Below, piece after piece: positions 17,114-25,390 of a stretch of DNA of 64,000 bases; positions within the stretch are counted from its first letter, which is position 1; every line of letters begins with the position of its first letter. Source of the stretch: Brachybacterium phenoliresistens. Its GTDB lineage: Bacteria > Actinomycetota > Actinomycetes > Actinomycetales > Dermabacteraceae. The position numbers were made by a program, and so were the translations under genes. Below the pieces are notes generated by a model. That model searched no databases. It worked only from the letters and a program-made list of their open reading frames with translations, and was not told where the DNA came from. The stretch is from positions 1-64,000 of the forward strand of contig NZ_KK070006.1 in assembly GCF_000576425.1 (NCBI RefSeq), written 5' to 3'.

Positions 17114-18105
17114 AGGTCCTTGGGATCGTCCGGCTCGGCGACCAGGTCGATGGGGCGGACGAGGTCGGTGCCGAGCGTCGCATCGCGGGCGCAGCGCAGC
17201 GCCGAGAAGTCCGCGATCGCGAAGCCGACGGAGTCGAACACGGTCACGTCCTGCGCGCCGGTGCGCCCGGGGGCGGCGCCGGTGAGGACCTGCCACAGCT
17301 CGGTGACGGGGAAGTCCGGCGGCATCTGCTGGATCTCGCCCTCGATGCGGGTCTGCGGGGCGTGCTCGACGACCACGTGCGCGCTCGCGAGGATCGCCGG
17401 GTCCAGCTCCGTCTTGCCGGGGCAGTCCCCGCCGATGGCGTTGATGTGCACGCCCGGGCGCACCTGCGGCGCGGCGAGCACGGCGGCGCGGCGCTTGTCC
17501 GCGGTGCAGGTGGTGATGACATCGGCCCCCTCGAGGGCATCGTCCGCGCCGCGCGCCTCATGGATCCGGAAGCCCAGCGGCTCGAGGTTGCGCCGCAGCT
17601 TCGCGGAGGCGGCCGGGTCCACGTCCCAGATGCGCAGATCCGCGATGCCCAGGGCGCCCCGCAGCGCGAGGGCTTGGAACTCCGCCTGGGAGCCCGCGCC
17701 GATCATCGCGTGCACCGCGGCGCCCGGGCGGGCCAGGGCCCGCGTGGCCAGGGCCGAGGTCGCCGCCGTGCGCAGGGCCGTCAGCAGGGTCATCTCGGAC
17801 AGGAAGGTCGGGTAGCCGGTGGCGACGTCGGCGAGCATCCCGAAGGCCGTGACCGTCTGCAGGCCGCGCGCCGGATTGCCGGGATGGCCGTTGACGTACT
17901 TGAAGGAATACGACTCGCCGTCCGTGGTCGGCATCAGCTCGATCACGCCGACGGGGGAGTGGCTGGCGATGCGCGGGATCCGCTCGAAGGACTCCCAGCG
18001 GCGGAAGTCCTCCTCGAGGCAGGCGGTCATGCGGGTGAGGATCGCCTCCGCCCCCTCCTGGCGGATCCAGCCGACCATCCCCCCGACGTCCAGCAGCTGC
18101 GTCAT
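17077..18105 (-). CDS. ornithine cyclodeaminase family protein
   Basis: The 342-residue sequence carries the family hallmarks SYSFKYVNGHPGNPARGLQT, LLTALRTAATSALATR (Lys/Arg substrate region) and the NAD-binding GAGSQAEFQALAL. Close relatives convert L-ornithine to L-proline plus ammonia; others are mu-crystallin-type ketimine reductases or alanine dehydrogenases. FKYVNGHP favours true ornithine cyclodeaminase. It starts behind a strong GAGGAGG-containing leader with a TACCCT -10 box about 50 bases upstream, unlike the many leaderless genes here. It is convergent with and overlaps the P-loop kinase gene at the 3' end. No arginine-catabolic genes are adjacent. Confidence 0.88.
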   Translation of the reverse strand: MTQLLDVGGMVGWIRQEGAEAILTRMTACLEEDFRRWESFERIPRIASHSPVGVIELMPTTDGESYSFKYVNGHPGNPARGLQTVTAFGMLADVATGYPTFLSEMTLLTALRTAATSALATRALARPGAAVHAMIGAGSQAEFQALALRGALGIADLRIWDVDPAASAKLRRNLEPLGFRIHEARGADDALEGADVITTCTADKRRAAVLAAPQVRPGVHINAIGGDCPGKTELDPAILASAHVVVEHAPQTRIEGEIQQMPPDFPVTELWQVLTGAAPGRTGAQDVTVFDSVGFAIADFSALRCARDATLGTDLVRPIDLVAEPDDPKDLYSLVTAPLPVR

Positions 18106-18259
18106 CGTCCTCGCCTCCTCGCGGGTCGCCGACCAGGAAGCCCAGGGTAGCCCCGGACCCCGGGCGGCGCCCTCGTCGCCGGTCCGCTCCCCGTTGGTCC
18201 GCTCCCTGCCGCTCCGCTCCCTGACGCCTCGCGCGGGGTCGGCTGCTCCGGGAGGGCGG

Positions 18260-21049
18260 TCAGGACGTGGCGTGCTCGAGCAGCTCCAGGACGTGGCGGT
18301 AGGCCCGCCCCGTCGCGGCCTGCATGCCCAGCTCGCAGGTGCGGTTCGCGGAGACGTACCAGTCCGTCTCGCGGGTCGCGACCTCGGCGGCCTCCGCGGC
18401 GGTGGCGGAGGCGGTGAGCTCGGGGTGGAGCAGGCCGCGGTCCCCGGCGTAGGCGCAGCAGCCCCACGCGATCGGCACGACGACCTCCTCGGCGCAGGCC
18501 TGCGCGATCGCGACCAGGTCGTCCGTGGCGCCGAGGTGGGTGGTCGAGCAGGTCGGGTGGACGGTCACCGAGGCGACCGGCCGGCGGACCTCCAGGCGCG
18601 GCAGCAGGTGACGGCGCACGTACGTCACGGCGTCGACCACCTCGAGCCCCGTCCCCGCCACGGCGTCGAGGACGCCCTCGGTGCAGCTGGCCGCGTCGAT
18701 CACCACGGGCAGCCGGTGGCGCGCGGCCGCCTCCTCGAGCGCCTCCCGCAGACGGGATCGCATCATGTCCTTCGCCGCGCGCATGCCCTTGGAGGAGAAG
18801 GGCGTGCCGCAGCACAGATCCGCGGCGGCATCGGGCACGGCCAGCCGCACCCCGGCGCGCTCGGCGAGGCGGGACAGGGCCGGCCCGGCGCCGATGCCCT
18901 CGCCCGCGGCGCCGAACATCGTGTGCACGCAGGACGGCAGGTACACCGCGTCGACCTCGGCACCGGTGCGTCCGCGGCCGCCGCCGCGGCGCACGGATCC
19001 TCCGCGCCTCGGCAGCTCCGGACGGTAGTCCGGCACCGCATCGGCCCCCAGCAGGGCCCGGCCCGCGCGGGCGGCGACGCGGGGCAGGGCGGGCGGCAGG
19101 GCCCCGGCGACGTCGAGGGCGGCCGATGCGGCCGCGGTCGTCGGTCCCCAGCGCCGGGCCGCCGCACCCCAGAGCGCCCGCTGCGCGGCACCGCCGGCAT
19201 CGGCCTCGGCATCCTGGGCGCGCAGCCGCCGCACCAGGTCGCCGGTGTCGATGCCGACCGGGCAGGCGGTCCGGCACATGCCATCGGCTGCGCAGGTCTG
19301 CAGCCCCTGGTAGTCGTAGGCCGCGCGGATGGCCCGGGCGGTCTCGCGGTCCCCGCGCTGCTCGGCGAGGGCCGCGTCGCGGCGCAGCACGATCCGCTGG
19401 CGGGGCGTGAGGGTGAGGTCGCGGCTGGGGCAGACCGGCTCGCAGTAGCCGCACTCCACGCAGCGATCGGCCTCCTCCTCGATCTCGACCACGGGCTGCA
19501 GGTCCCGCAGGTGCGCGCCCGGCTCGGCGGTGAGGACGACGCCGGGGTTGAGGATCCCGGCGGGGTCGACCAGCTGCTTGATCTCGCGCATCACCGCGTG
19601 CAGGGCCGGGCCGTACTGGCGCTCCACGAACGGGGCCATGGCCCGCCCGGTGCCGTGCTCCGCCTTGAGGTTCCCGCCCTGGTCCAGGACCAGGTCCACC
19701 ATGTCCTCGGTGAAGGCCTCGAGGCGGCTCGAGGCTGCGCCCAGGTGCTCGTCCAGGAGGAAGTGGAGGTTGCCGTCCTTGGCGTGGCCGAAGATCACCG
19801 CGCCGTCGTACCCGTGCCGGGCGAACAGCTGCTGCAGGCCGCGGCAGGTCCCCGCCAGGCGGTCCACCGGCACGACCACGTCCTCCAGCAGCGCCGTCGA
19901 GCCGGCGGGCCGCGCCCCGGCGACCGCCGCGTACAGGCCCTTGCGGGTGGTCCACAGGGCCGCGCGGCGGGCGGCATCGGTGGACATGGCGAAGGGGGCA
20001 GCTCCCCTCAGCCCCGCAGCCAGCGACTGCGCGGCGGAGACCTGCGCGGCGAGCGCATCGGGGTCATCGGCCCGCACCTCCAGCAGCAGCGCGGCATGGG
20101 AGCCGATGTCCAGCCCGGCGATCTCGCCCGGCGCGCCGGGAAGGCGCTGGGCGACCTGCAGGGAGCGGGCGTCCAGCAGCTCGACGGTCGCGAAGCCCGC
20201 CGCGACGATCTCCGGCAGCGGCGCGGTGGCCTCCTGGAGGCCGGGCAGCACCAGCAGGCCCGTGGCGGCCTGCGCCGGCACCGCGACGGTGCGCAGCACG
20301 GCGGAGGAGATGAAGGCGAGCGTCCCCTCCGAGCCGATCACCAGGTGGGCGAGGCAGTCGGCGGGGGAGTCGAAGTCCAGCAGGGCGTTGATCCCGTAGC
20401 CCATCGTGTTCTTCAGGGCGAACCGCTCGCGGATCACCCGCATCGCCTCCGGGTCCTCCCGCACCCGCCGCATCAGCCGCTCCAGCCCTGCGAACAGGGC
20501 GGGCTCCGCGGCCCGCAGCGCCGCATCGGCATCGGGGCGGGAGGTGTCCAGCACCGTCCCCGAGGGCAGCACGCAGCGCAGCGACTCCAGGGTCGCGTAC
20601 GTGTTCTCGCGGGTGCCGGCGGCCATGCCGGAGGAGTTGTTCGCGATCATGCCGCCGATGGTGCAGGCCGACTCCGAGGCAGGATCCGGTCCCAGCCGCC
20701 GGCCGTGCCGGGCCAGGTGCGCGTTGACCTGGCGGATCGTCACGCCCGGGCCCACCCGCACCCGCCGCCCCGCGTCGAGGACCTCGACCTGCCGGAAGTG
20801 GCGGCGCACATCGGCCAGGATCGCCGCGGACTGCGCCTGCCCGGACAGGCTGGTGCCGCCGGCCCGGAAGGTCAGCGGCCGCCCGGACGCGCGGGCCTGC
20901 CGGAGCAGGGCGATGACCTGCGCCTCGTCGGCCGGGACCGTGACGGCCTCCGGGATCAGCAGGTACGGGGAGGCGTCATGGGCGAGGGCGTGCCGGGCGA
21001 CGACGTCCGTGTCGAGGTCCGGGGCCGCGAGGGGAGCGGGAGGGGCCAT
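18260..21049 (-). CDS. FAD-binding and 4Fe-4S oxidoreductase, D-lactate dehydrogenase type
   Basis: A 929-residue three-part protein. Residues ~30-250 form the FAD_binding_4 domain (FRAGGTSLSGQAQ, ANNSSGMAAGTREN, VIGSEGTLAFIS); ~250-530 the FAD-oxidase C-terminal domain (AKDGNLHF, AEHGTGRAMAPFVE, GILNPGVV). Then come two ferredoxin-like clusters (CVECGYCEPVCPS and CAADGMCRTACPVG) and two cysteine-rich CCG regions (LCCGTPFSSKG; HPTCSTTHLG with WGCCAYAGDRG). This is the Dld/GlcD-GlpC fusion arrangement, which oxidises D-lactate or a related 2-hydroxyacid and passes electrons to the respiratory chain. Start at 21049 has -10 TACGGT six bases upstream (leaderless). It diverges from the DUF5926 gene with 66 bp between starts. 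Confidence 0.92.
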   Translation of the reverse strand: MAPPAPLAAPDLDTDVVARHALAHDASPYLLIPEAVTVPADEAQVIALLRQARASGRPLTFRAGGTSLSGQAQSAAILADVRRHFRQVEVLDAGRRVRVGPGVTIRQVNAHLARHGRRLGPDPASESACTIGGMIANNSSGMAAGTRENTYATLESLRCVLPSGTVLDTSRPDADAALRAAEPALFAGLERLMRRVREDPEAMRVIRERFALKNTMGYGINALLDFDSPADCLAHLVIGSEGTLAFISSAVLRTVAVPAQAATGLLVLPGLQEATAPLPEIVAAGFATVELLDARSLQVAQRLPGAPGEIAGLDIGSHAALLLEVRADDPDALAAQVSAAQSLAAGLRGAAPFAMSTDAARRAALWTTRKGLYAAVAGARPAGSTALLEDVVVPVDRLAGTCRGLQQLFARHGYDGAVIFGHAKDGNLHFLLDEHLGAASSRLEAFTEDMVDLVLDQGGNLKAEHGTGRAMAPFVERQYGPALHAVMREIKQLVDPAGILNPGVVLTAEPGAHLRDLQPVVEIEEEADRCVECGYCEPVCPSRDLTLTPRQRIVLRRDAALAEQRGDRETARAIRAAYDYQGLQTCAADGMCRTACPVGIDTGDLVRRLRAQDAEADAGGAAQRALWGAAARRWGPTTAAASAALDVAGALPPALPRVAARAGRALLGADAVPDYRPELPRRGGSVRRGGGRGRTGAEVDAVYLPSCVHTMFGAAGEGIGAGPALSRLAERAGVRLAVPDAAADLCCGTPFSSKGMRAAKDMMRSRLREALEEAAARHRLPVVIDAASCTEGVLDAVAGTGLEVVDAVTYVRRHLLPRLEVRRPVASVTVHPTCSTTHLGATDDLVAIAQACAEEVVVPIAWGCCAYAGDRGLLHPELTASATAAEAAEVATRETDWYVSANRTCELGMQAATGRAYRHVLELLEHATS

Positions 21050-21115
21050 GGACCCACCGTAGTGCGCGGGCGTGTGGCGGGCCTGCGCGGCGGCCGCGCT
21101 CGGTAGACTGCGGGC

Positions 21116-21946
21116 ATGTCTTCCGCCTCCGCCTCATCGCTGGTCCGCCGCCCCTTCGAGGGGATCCCCGCCGAGCGGGACCTGGTGGCGATGCGCCAGC
21201 TGATCCCCGCCGCGACGATCGAGGCCGCCACCACCGCGGAGCACGGATCGGTCCGTGTCATCATCGCGACCATCCTGCCGATGGCCTGGCCCGCGATCCG
21301 CCGCTCCGACGGCTCGGTGATCATCGGCCTGCAGGCTACGGTCCCCACCGACGACCTCTCCCGCTCCTTCGGGCAGGCCCTCTCCCAGGCGCTCGAGGCG
21401 GAGCCGGGCACCCCGGTGCGCACCGTCTCGCCGAGCGCCGACTCCCCGCGCCTGCAGGACCTGCTGGATCTGGAGGGCGGCTTCCCGATCACCGTCCACG
21501 AGTCCTTCGAGTTCTGGGTCGATCCGGGCGCCGAGCGCACCGCCGAGGTCGAGGCCTCCCTCGCCCAGGCGAACGAGTCGATCATGCCGACGGCCCCGGT
21601 CGAGGGCCTCGAGCACGCCTACTGGGTCGACGCCGGCGCCAAGGAGCACCTGCGCTGGGTGCTGGACGCCGAGGAGGAGCGGGTCTACGACGCGGTCGCC
21701 CGCCTGCACGCCCGCCGGGAGTCGGCGATCGCCGAGGGCACCCGCTACGTCGGCTCCTTCCGCGCCGAGGGCCTCACCGTCCCGGTGTGGGACCTGCCCG
21801 ACGGCTTCGGCGCCGCCGGCGTCGCGGAGCACGCCGCGGAGTTCCGGGCGCGCTTCCTCACCGCCCTGGAGTCCACCGAGCCCCTCACCGCCCTCGAGCG
21901 GCGCGCCCGCGGCGGGATCGTCGCCCGCCAGGTGACGCTGCGATGA
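21116..21946 (+). CDS. DUF5926 family protein
   Basis: A 276-residue soluble protein matching the actinobacterial DUF5926 pattern: N-terminal VRRPFEGIPAERDLVAMRQLIPAAT, a central ESFEFWVDPGAE, and a C-terminal arginine-rich tail. Function is unknown; relatives have sometimes been mislabelled as topoisomerase-like. The ATG is directly behind -10 box TAGACT (21104-21109) at six bases, so the mRNA is leaderless. Its stop overlaps the start of the next gene (ATGA), coupling it to the glycosyltransferase; this DUF5926-glycosyltransferase pairing is recurrent in actinobacteria as I recall it. Confidence 0.85.
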   Translation: MSSASASSLVRRPFEGIPAERDLVAMRQLIPAATIEAATTAEHGSVRVIIATILPMAWPAIRRSDGSVIIGLQATVPTDDLSRSFGQALSQALEAEPGTPVRTVSPSADSPRLQDLLDLEGGFPITVHESFEFWVDPGAERTAEVEASLAQANESIMPTAPVEGLEHAYWVDAGAKEHLRWVLDAEEERVYDAVARLHARRESAIAEGTRYVGSFRAEGLTVPVWDLPDGFGAAGVAEHAAEFRARFLTALESTEPLTALERRARGGIVARQVTLR

Positions 21947-23289
21947 CGGCCGCGGGGCACGAGGCGGCCGGCCGGCCCGAGTCGGTCGCCGTGGTGATCC
22001 CCGCCAAGAACGAGGCGGAGCGGATCGAGGCGACGATCCGCGCCGCCCGCAGCATCGACCATGTCGACCTCGTGGTCGTGGTCGACGACGGCTCGACCGA
22101 TGCGACCTCGGCCGTCGCCATGGGGGCCGACGCCCTCGTGGTGCGCCACCGCACCAACCAGGGCAAGGCCGCCGCCATGGCCACCGGCGCCCACCTCGTC
22201 TCCCTGCGCGAATCGGCCGCCCGCGCCGACGGCGGCGAGGCCTTCGAGGAGGAGCTGCACGCCGAGCCCCGCGTCCCCGGGCACACAGGCCCGCTGCCGG
22301 TGATCGGCGCGGACCTCACCCCTCACGCCCTGCTGTTCCTGGACGCCGACATGGGCGAGAGCGCCGCCGGCGCCGCCCCGCTGGTCGAGGCCGTCCTCGA
22401 GGACGGGGTGGACATGGCCATCGCGCTGCTGCCCCCGCAGGACGGCGCCGCAGGGATGGGGATGGTGGTCGGCACCGCCCGCCGCGGGATCCGCCGTGCC
22501 ACCGGCTGGGAGCCCGCCCAGCCGCTGTCGGGCACGCGCTGCCTGACCCGCGACGCCTGGGAGGCGTGCCAGCCCCTGGCCGGGGGCTGGGGCGTGGAGA
22601 CGTCCCTGACCATCGACGCGCTCGCCGCCGGGTTCCGGGTGGAGGAGGTCCCCTGCGAGCTGCACCATCGGGCCACCGGCTCCGATCTGCGCGGGCAGCT
22701 GCACCGCGCCGCCCAGCTGCGCGACGTGCTGCGGGCGCTCGCGAAGCGGCGCCACATCCTCCCCGAGGAGGAGGGCACCGGGCTCGAGCTGGACGAGCAT
22801 TCCGAGGAGGCCGCCGCCGGAGCGGACCACGCCCAGGACGCGGGCGAGGACGCGGGGACGCCGGCCGCGCGGCCCGTCGAGGACCTGCCGGCCGTGGACG
22901 TCTCGGACCTGCCGGCCTCGGGGGAGTTCTCCCCGGAGCAGGCGCGCGCGCTCACCGATCATGATCTGGCCGCGCTGGACCGGGCTCTGCGCGCCCTGCC
23001 CCTGCGCGGCCCGCTGCGCCCGGACGACATCGTCTACCTCGCGGACATCGACCTCGAGGCCCTGCGTCGCCGGCTCGAGGCCGCGCCCGTCGAGGAGCCC
23101 TTCGAGCCCGACCACGCGGTGATCGTCGCCGCGCACCTGGCCGCGCCCACGCCGCGCATCCCCGCGGACACGGCCCTGCCGCTGGACCCGGGGGAGTACG
23201 CCTCCCTGGTCGTGCACACCGCCGTCGAGGCGGAGCAGGACGACACGGGCCGGGACGACGAGGGCCAGGACGACGAGGGCCGGCGCTGA
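21943..23289 (+). CDS. family 2-type glycosyltransferase with long acidic C-terminal extension
   Basis: The first ~270 residues form a GT-A fold glycosyltransferase: VAVVIPAKNEAERI, VVVDDGSTDAT, NQGKAAAMATGA and the metal-binding LFLDADMGE, followed by QPLSGTRCLTRDAW and WGVETSLTIDA. This resembles glucosyl-3-phosphoglycerate synthase and dolichol-phosphate-type transferases, but donor and acceptor are not clear. The C-terminal ~170 residues are rich in Glu, Asp and Ala and end in two repeats of DDEG; they look largely disordered with a short helical section. There are no obvious membrane segments. It is coupled to DUF5926 by an ATGA overlap. Confidence 0.88.
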   Translation: MTAAGHEAAGRPESVAVVIPAKNEAERIEATIRAARSIDHVDLVVVVDDGSTDATSAVAMGADALVVRHRTNQGKAAAMATGAHLVSLRESAARADGGEAFEEELHAEPRVPGHTGPLPVIGADLTPHALLFLDADMGESAAGAAPLVEAVLEDGVDMAIALLPPQDGAAGMGMVVGTARRGIRRATGWEPAQPLSGTRCLTRDAWEACQPLAGGWGVETSLTIDALAAGFRVEEVPCELHHRATGSDLRGQLHRAAQLRDVLRALAKRRHILPEEEGTGLELDEHSEEAAAGADHAQDAGEDAGTPAARPVEDLPAVDVSDLPASGEFSPEQARALTDHDLAALDRALRALPLRGPLRPDDIVYLADIDLEALRRRLEAAPVEEPFEPDHAVIVAAHLAAPTPRIPADTALPLDPGEYASLVVHTAVEAEQDDTGRDDEGQDDEGRR

Positions 23290-23365
23290 GCGCGGGGTCG
23301 AGCGGTCGGTGAGGCCGAGGCGCCCGGGGCGGTGATCCCCGGGCGCCCGACCTCCCCGGCGACGC

Positions 23366-23833
23366 TCAGGCCGAGGCGGACTCGACCTGCTGGCCGGAGC
23401 CGGCCTGCTGCGTCGCGTCGATCTGCTGGGCCGCATCCTCCGTGCGGACCTCGATCCGGCGCGGCTTGGCCTTCTCGCTGACCGGGATCGTCACGCTGAG
23501 CACGCCGTTGCTGTAGCTCGCGGAGATCCGCTCGGTGTCCAGGCCCTGGCCCAGGCTGAGCTGGCGCAGGAAGCTGCCACCCGTGCGTTCCCGGGTGATC
23601 CACTGCGCCTGGTCATCGGTGGGCAGGGTCCGCTCGGCGCGGATCGTGAGGAGCTGGCCGTCGACGTCCACGTCGACGGAGCCGGGATCGATGCCCGGCA
23701 GATCAGCGGTCAGGACGTAGTGGTCCCCGGTGCGGTACAGGTCCATCGGCATCTGCCGTGGGCCGCGGCGCCCGGCATCGAGGAACGTGGTCGCGAAGCG
23801 CTCCAGGTCTCGGAGCGGATCATAGGTTGCCAT
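23366..23833 (-). CDS. hsp20: Hsp20 / alpha-crystallin small heat-shock protein
   Basis: A 155-residue small heat-shock protein. The alpha-crystallin domain spans about residues 30-130: DLYRTGDHYVLTADLPGI, LTIRAER, ERTGGSFLRQLSLGQGLD and YSNGVLSVTIPVSE, followed by RRIEV, and ends in a Gln/Ser/Ala-rich tail. It holds unfolding proteins in a refoldable state. The ATG at 23833 has AAGGAG six bases upstream. Its promoter carries a CIRCE-type operator (23910-23936), so control by HrcA is likely. Confidence 0.94.
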   Translation of the reverse strand: MATYDPLRDLERFATTFLDAGRRGPRQMPMDLYRTGDHYVLTADLPGIDPGSVDVDVDGQLLTIRAERTLPTDDQAQWITRERTGGSFLRQLSLGQGLDTERISASYSNGVLSVTIPVSEKAKPRRIEVRTEDAAQQIDATQQAGSGQQVESASA

Positions 23834-23909
23834 GTCGTCTCCTTCCCATCAGGGCCGCTGCGTGCGGTCCTCCGCGTGACGGGCCGGGGGTGACCCGCCT
23901 GGCCATAAA

Positions 23910-23936
23910 TTAGCACTCTCGGTCGGAGAGTGCCAG
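23910..23936 (-). promoter_or_regulatory. CIRCE-type operator (HrcA site) at the hsp20 promoter
   Basis: TTAGCACTC is followed after nine bases by GAGTGCCAG, matching the CIRCE consensus TTAGCACTC-N9-GAGTGCTAA except for two positions in one arm. The hsp20 -10 region (TAATTT reading leftward, 23912-23907) abuts the perfect arm, so bound HrcA would occlude the promoter. Confidence 0.8.
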
Positions 23937-23962
23937 ACCTCGGCCCCGGATCTTCCGAGGAG

Positions 23963-24019
23963 TTTGTTCTGGTACAAACCTCGCGAGGGCGCTACATTTG
24001 TATCGCACAGGCAGTACAA
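23963..24019 (+). promoter_or_regulatory. promoter with two TTTGT/ACAAA-type dyads, candidate GntR (YtrA-type) operators
   Basis: Dyad 1 is TTTGT-N6-ACAAA (23963-23978). Dyad 2 is TTGTA-N12-TACAA (23998-24019) and starts inside the -10 box TACATT (23993-23998). AT-rich dyads are conspicuous in this GC-rich DNA. They sit upstream of an operon whose last gene is a YtrA-type GntR regulator, suggesting autoregulation. Confidence 0.55.
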
Positions 24020-24044
24020 GCTCTCGCGTCCCCCGGAGGCCCCC

Positions 24045-24944
24045 ATGTCCAGCATCGTCCTCGTCCTGCCGCCCCTGATCGGCGCGGCTCTGCTCGTGCT
24101 GGTGCTCGCCGTCCTGGCGGGGCGGCTCGGCGCACAGCGCACCGGCACCCACCCCGGGGCGCTCGCCGCGCGCTGGGCGGGGATCCTCGCGGCCGGGGCG
24201 CTGCTGGGCGTCGTCCTCGCGCTGACCGGGCGCGGGATCCCCGCCACGGGACGCCTCGCCTACGGAGGGCTGCTCTCGATCACGCCCTGCCTCGTCGCCG
24301 CGCTGCTGATCCTCGCCGTCATCCTCGGGGAGCAGACCATGCCCGCGCCGCGCGCCCGGCACCGGTACGGGCTGCTCGCCCACCGGAGCGTGTCGACGAT
24401 GGTCCCGCGCCTGCCGCTGGTCGCCGTGCTCGGCGTGCTGCTGGTGCTGCTCGTGCACGGCATCTGGGCGACGGCCGCGGCCTCCGGATGCGCCGACGGT
24501 CGGTGCCTGGAGCGCTCCGGGGTCGACGCCGAGGGCAACCTCGTCACGAGCGTGAGCTCGCCCTTCCCCGGCGCCTGGTACACCGTGCCCACGGCCCTGG
24601 CCCTGGCGGTGCTGCTCCTGCTGGCCGCCCTCGCGATCGTGGTCATCGTGCGCCGCCGGCCCTCGGACGACCCGGCCGATGCCCTGCTCCGCCGCCGATG
24701 CGCGACCTCGGTGCTGGGGGCCGTGCTGCTCGCCCTGGGGATGACCCTGGTCGGCCACGCCGGGGCGGCGGTGCTGCGCATCGACGGCCCGGAGTCCCTG
24801 ATCCCCTGGACCGGCGCGGTGGTCGGGCTCGTGTCCCTTCCCTGGGGAGCGGTGATGCTCGTCTTCCCCGGCCTGGTCGTGCGGGGCGCCGCCGCCCCTG
24901 CAGGGCGGGACCGGACCGCCGAGCCTGCGCAGGCCCGCCGATGA
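24045..24944 (+). CDS. polytopic membrane protein in a GntR-controlled operon
   Basis: A 299-residue integral membrane protein with about seven hydrophobic segments, beginning SSIVLVLPPLIGAALLVLVL, plus a central extracytoplasmic loop with two cysteines (SGCADGRCLERSG). No recognised catalytic motif is visible. Partners of short YtrA-type regulators are often membrane or ABC-exporter components responding to envelope stress or antibiotics, which is the best guess at role. ATG at 24045 follows GGAGG by five bases. The stop overlaps the start of the GntR gene (ATGA). Confidence 0.8.
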   Translation: MSSIVLVLPPLIGAALLVLVLAVLAGRLGAQRTGTHPGALAARWAGILAAGALLGVVLALTGRGIPATGRLAYGGLLSITPCLVAALLILAVILGEQTMPAPRARHRYGLLAHRSVSTMVPRLPLVAVLGVLLVLLVHGIWATAAASGCADGRCLERSGVDAEGNLVTSVSSPFPGAWYTVPTALALAVLLLLAALAIVVIVRRRPSDDPADALLRRRCATSVLGAVLLALGMTLVGHAGAAVLRIDGPESLIPWTGAVVGLVSLPWGAVMLVFPGLVVRGAAAPAGRDRTAEPAQARR

Positions 24945-25345
24945 CCGCCCTCGTCGTCGACCTCGAGGACCCGACGCCTCCGTACGAGCAGATCCGGCGG
25001 GCCGTGATCGCCCAGATCGACCGCGGGACGATCGGCACGGGGGATCGCCTGCCCAGTATCAGGACGCTCGCCCGGGACCTCGGCCTCGCCCCGGGCACGG
25101 TCGCCCGGGCCTACAAGGAGCTCGAGGCGGAGGGCGTGATCGAGACCCGGCGGGGCGGCGGCACACGGGTGGCCGCCGGGCCGGCAGCCCCCGCCGAGAT
25201 CCCCCCGCAGCTCCAGGAGATCCTCGACGGCGCCGTGCGGGCCGCCCGCGAGGCGGGGTTCGGGGACGATGCCATCCGCCGCGCCGCCCGCCGATCCCTG
25301 GACGGGACCGCGCCGCCTCCCGGCGGGACGGCCCCGCCCCCGTGA
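24941..25345 (+). CDS. GntR family transcriptional regulator, YtrA subfamily
   Basis: A 134-residue regulator. The N-terminal winged helix shows the GntR pattern PPYEQIRRAVIAQIDRGTI, GDRLPSIRTLARDLGLAPGTVARAYKELEAEGVIETRRGGGTRV. The remainder is only ~55 residues, too short for a full ligand domain, which is the mark of the YtrA subfamily. It is coupled by ATGA to the membrane protein gene and probably represses this operon through the two AT-rich dyads at 23963-24019. Confidence 0.92.
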   Translation: MTALVVDLEDPTPPYEQIRRAVIAQIDRGTIGTGDRLPSIRTLARDLGLAPGTVARAYKELEAEGVIETRRGGGTRVAAGPAAPAEIPPQLQEILDGAVRAAREAGFGDDAIRRAARRSLDGTAPPPGGTAPPP

Positions 25346-25390
25346 GGTGGCGGGCCCGCTCTCCGCGAGCCGGGCGGACTCTCTTCGGGC

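Noticed and set aside
17819..21106. A 1095-codon plus-strand open frame across the FAD/FeS oxidoreductase
   Set aside because: No domain motifs and repetitive Arg/Gly/Gln composition; the minus-strand frame has FAD and 4Fe-4S signatures.
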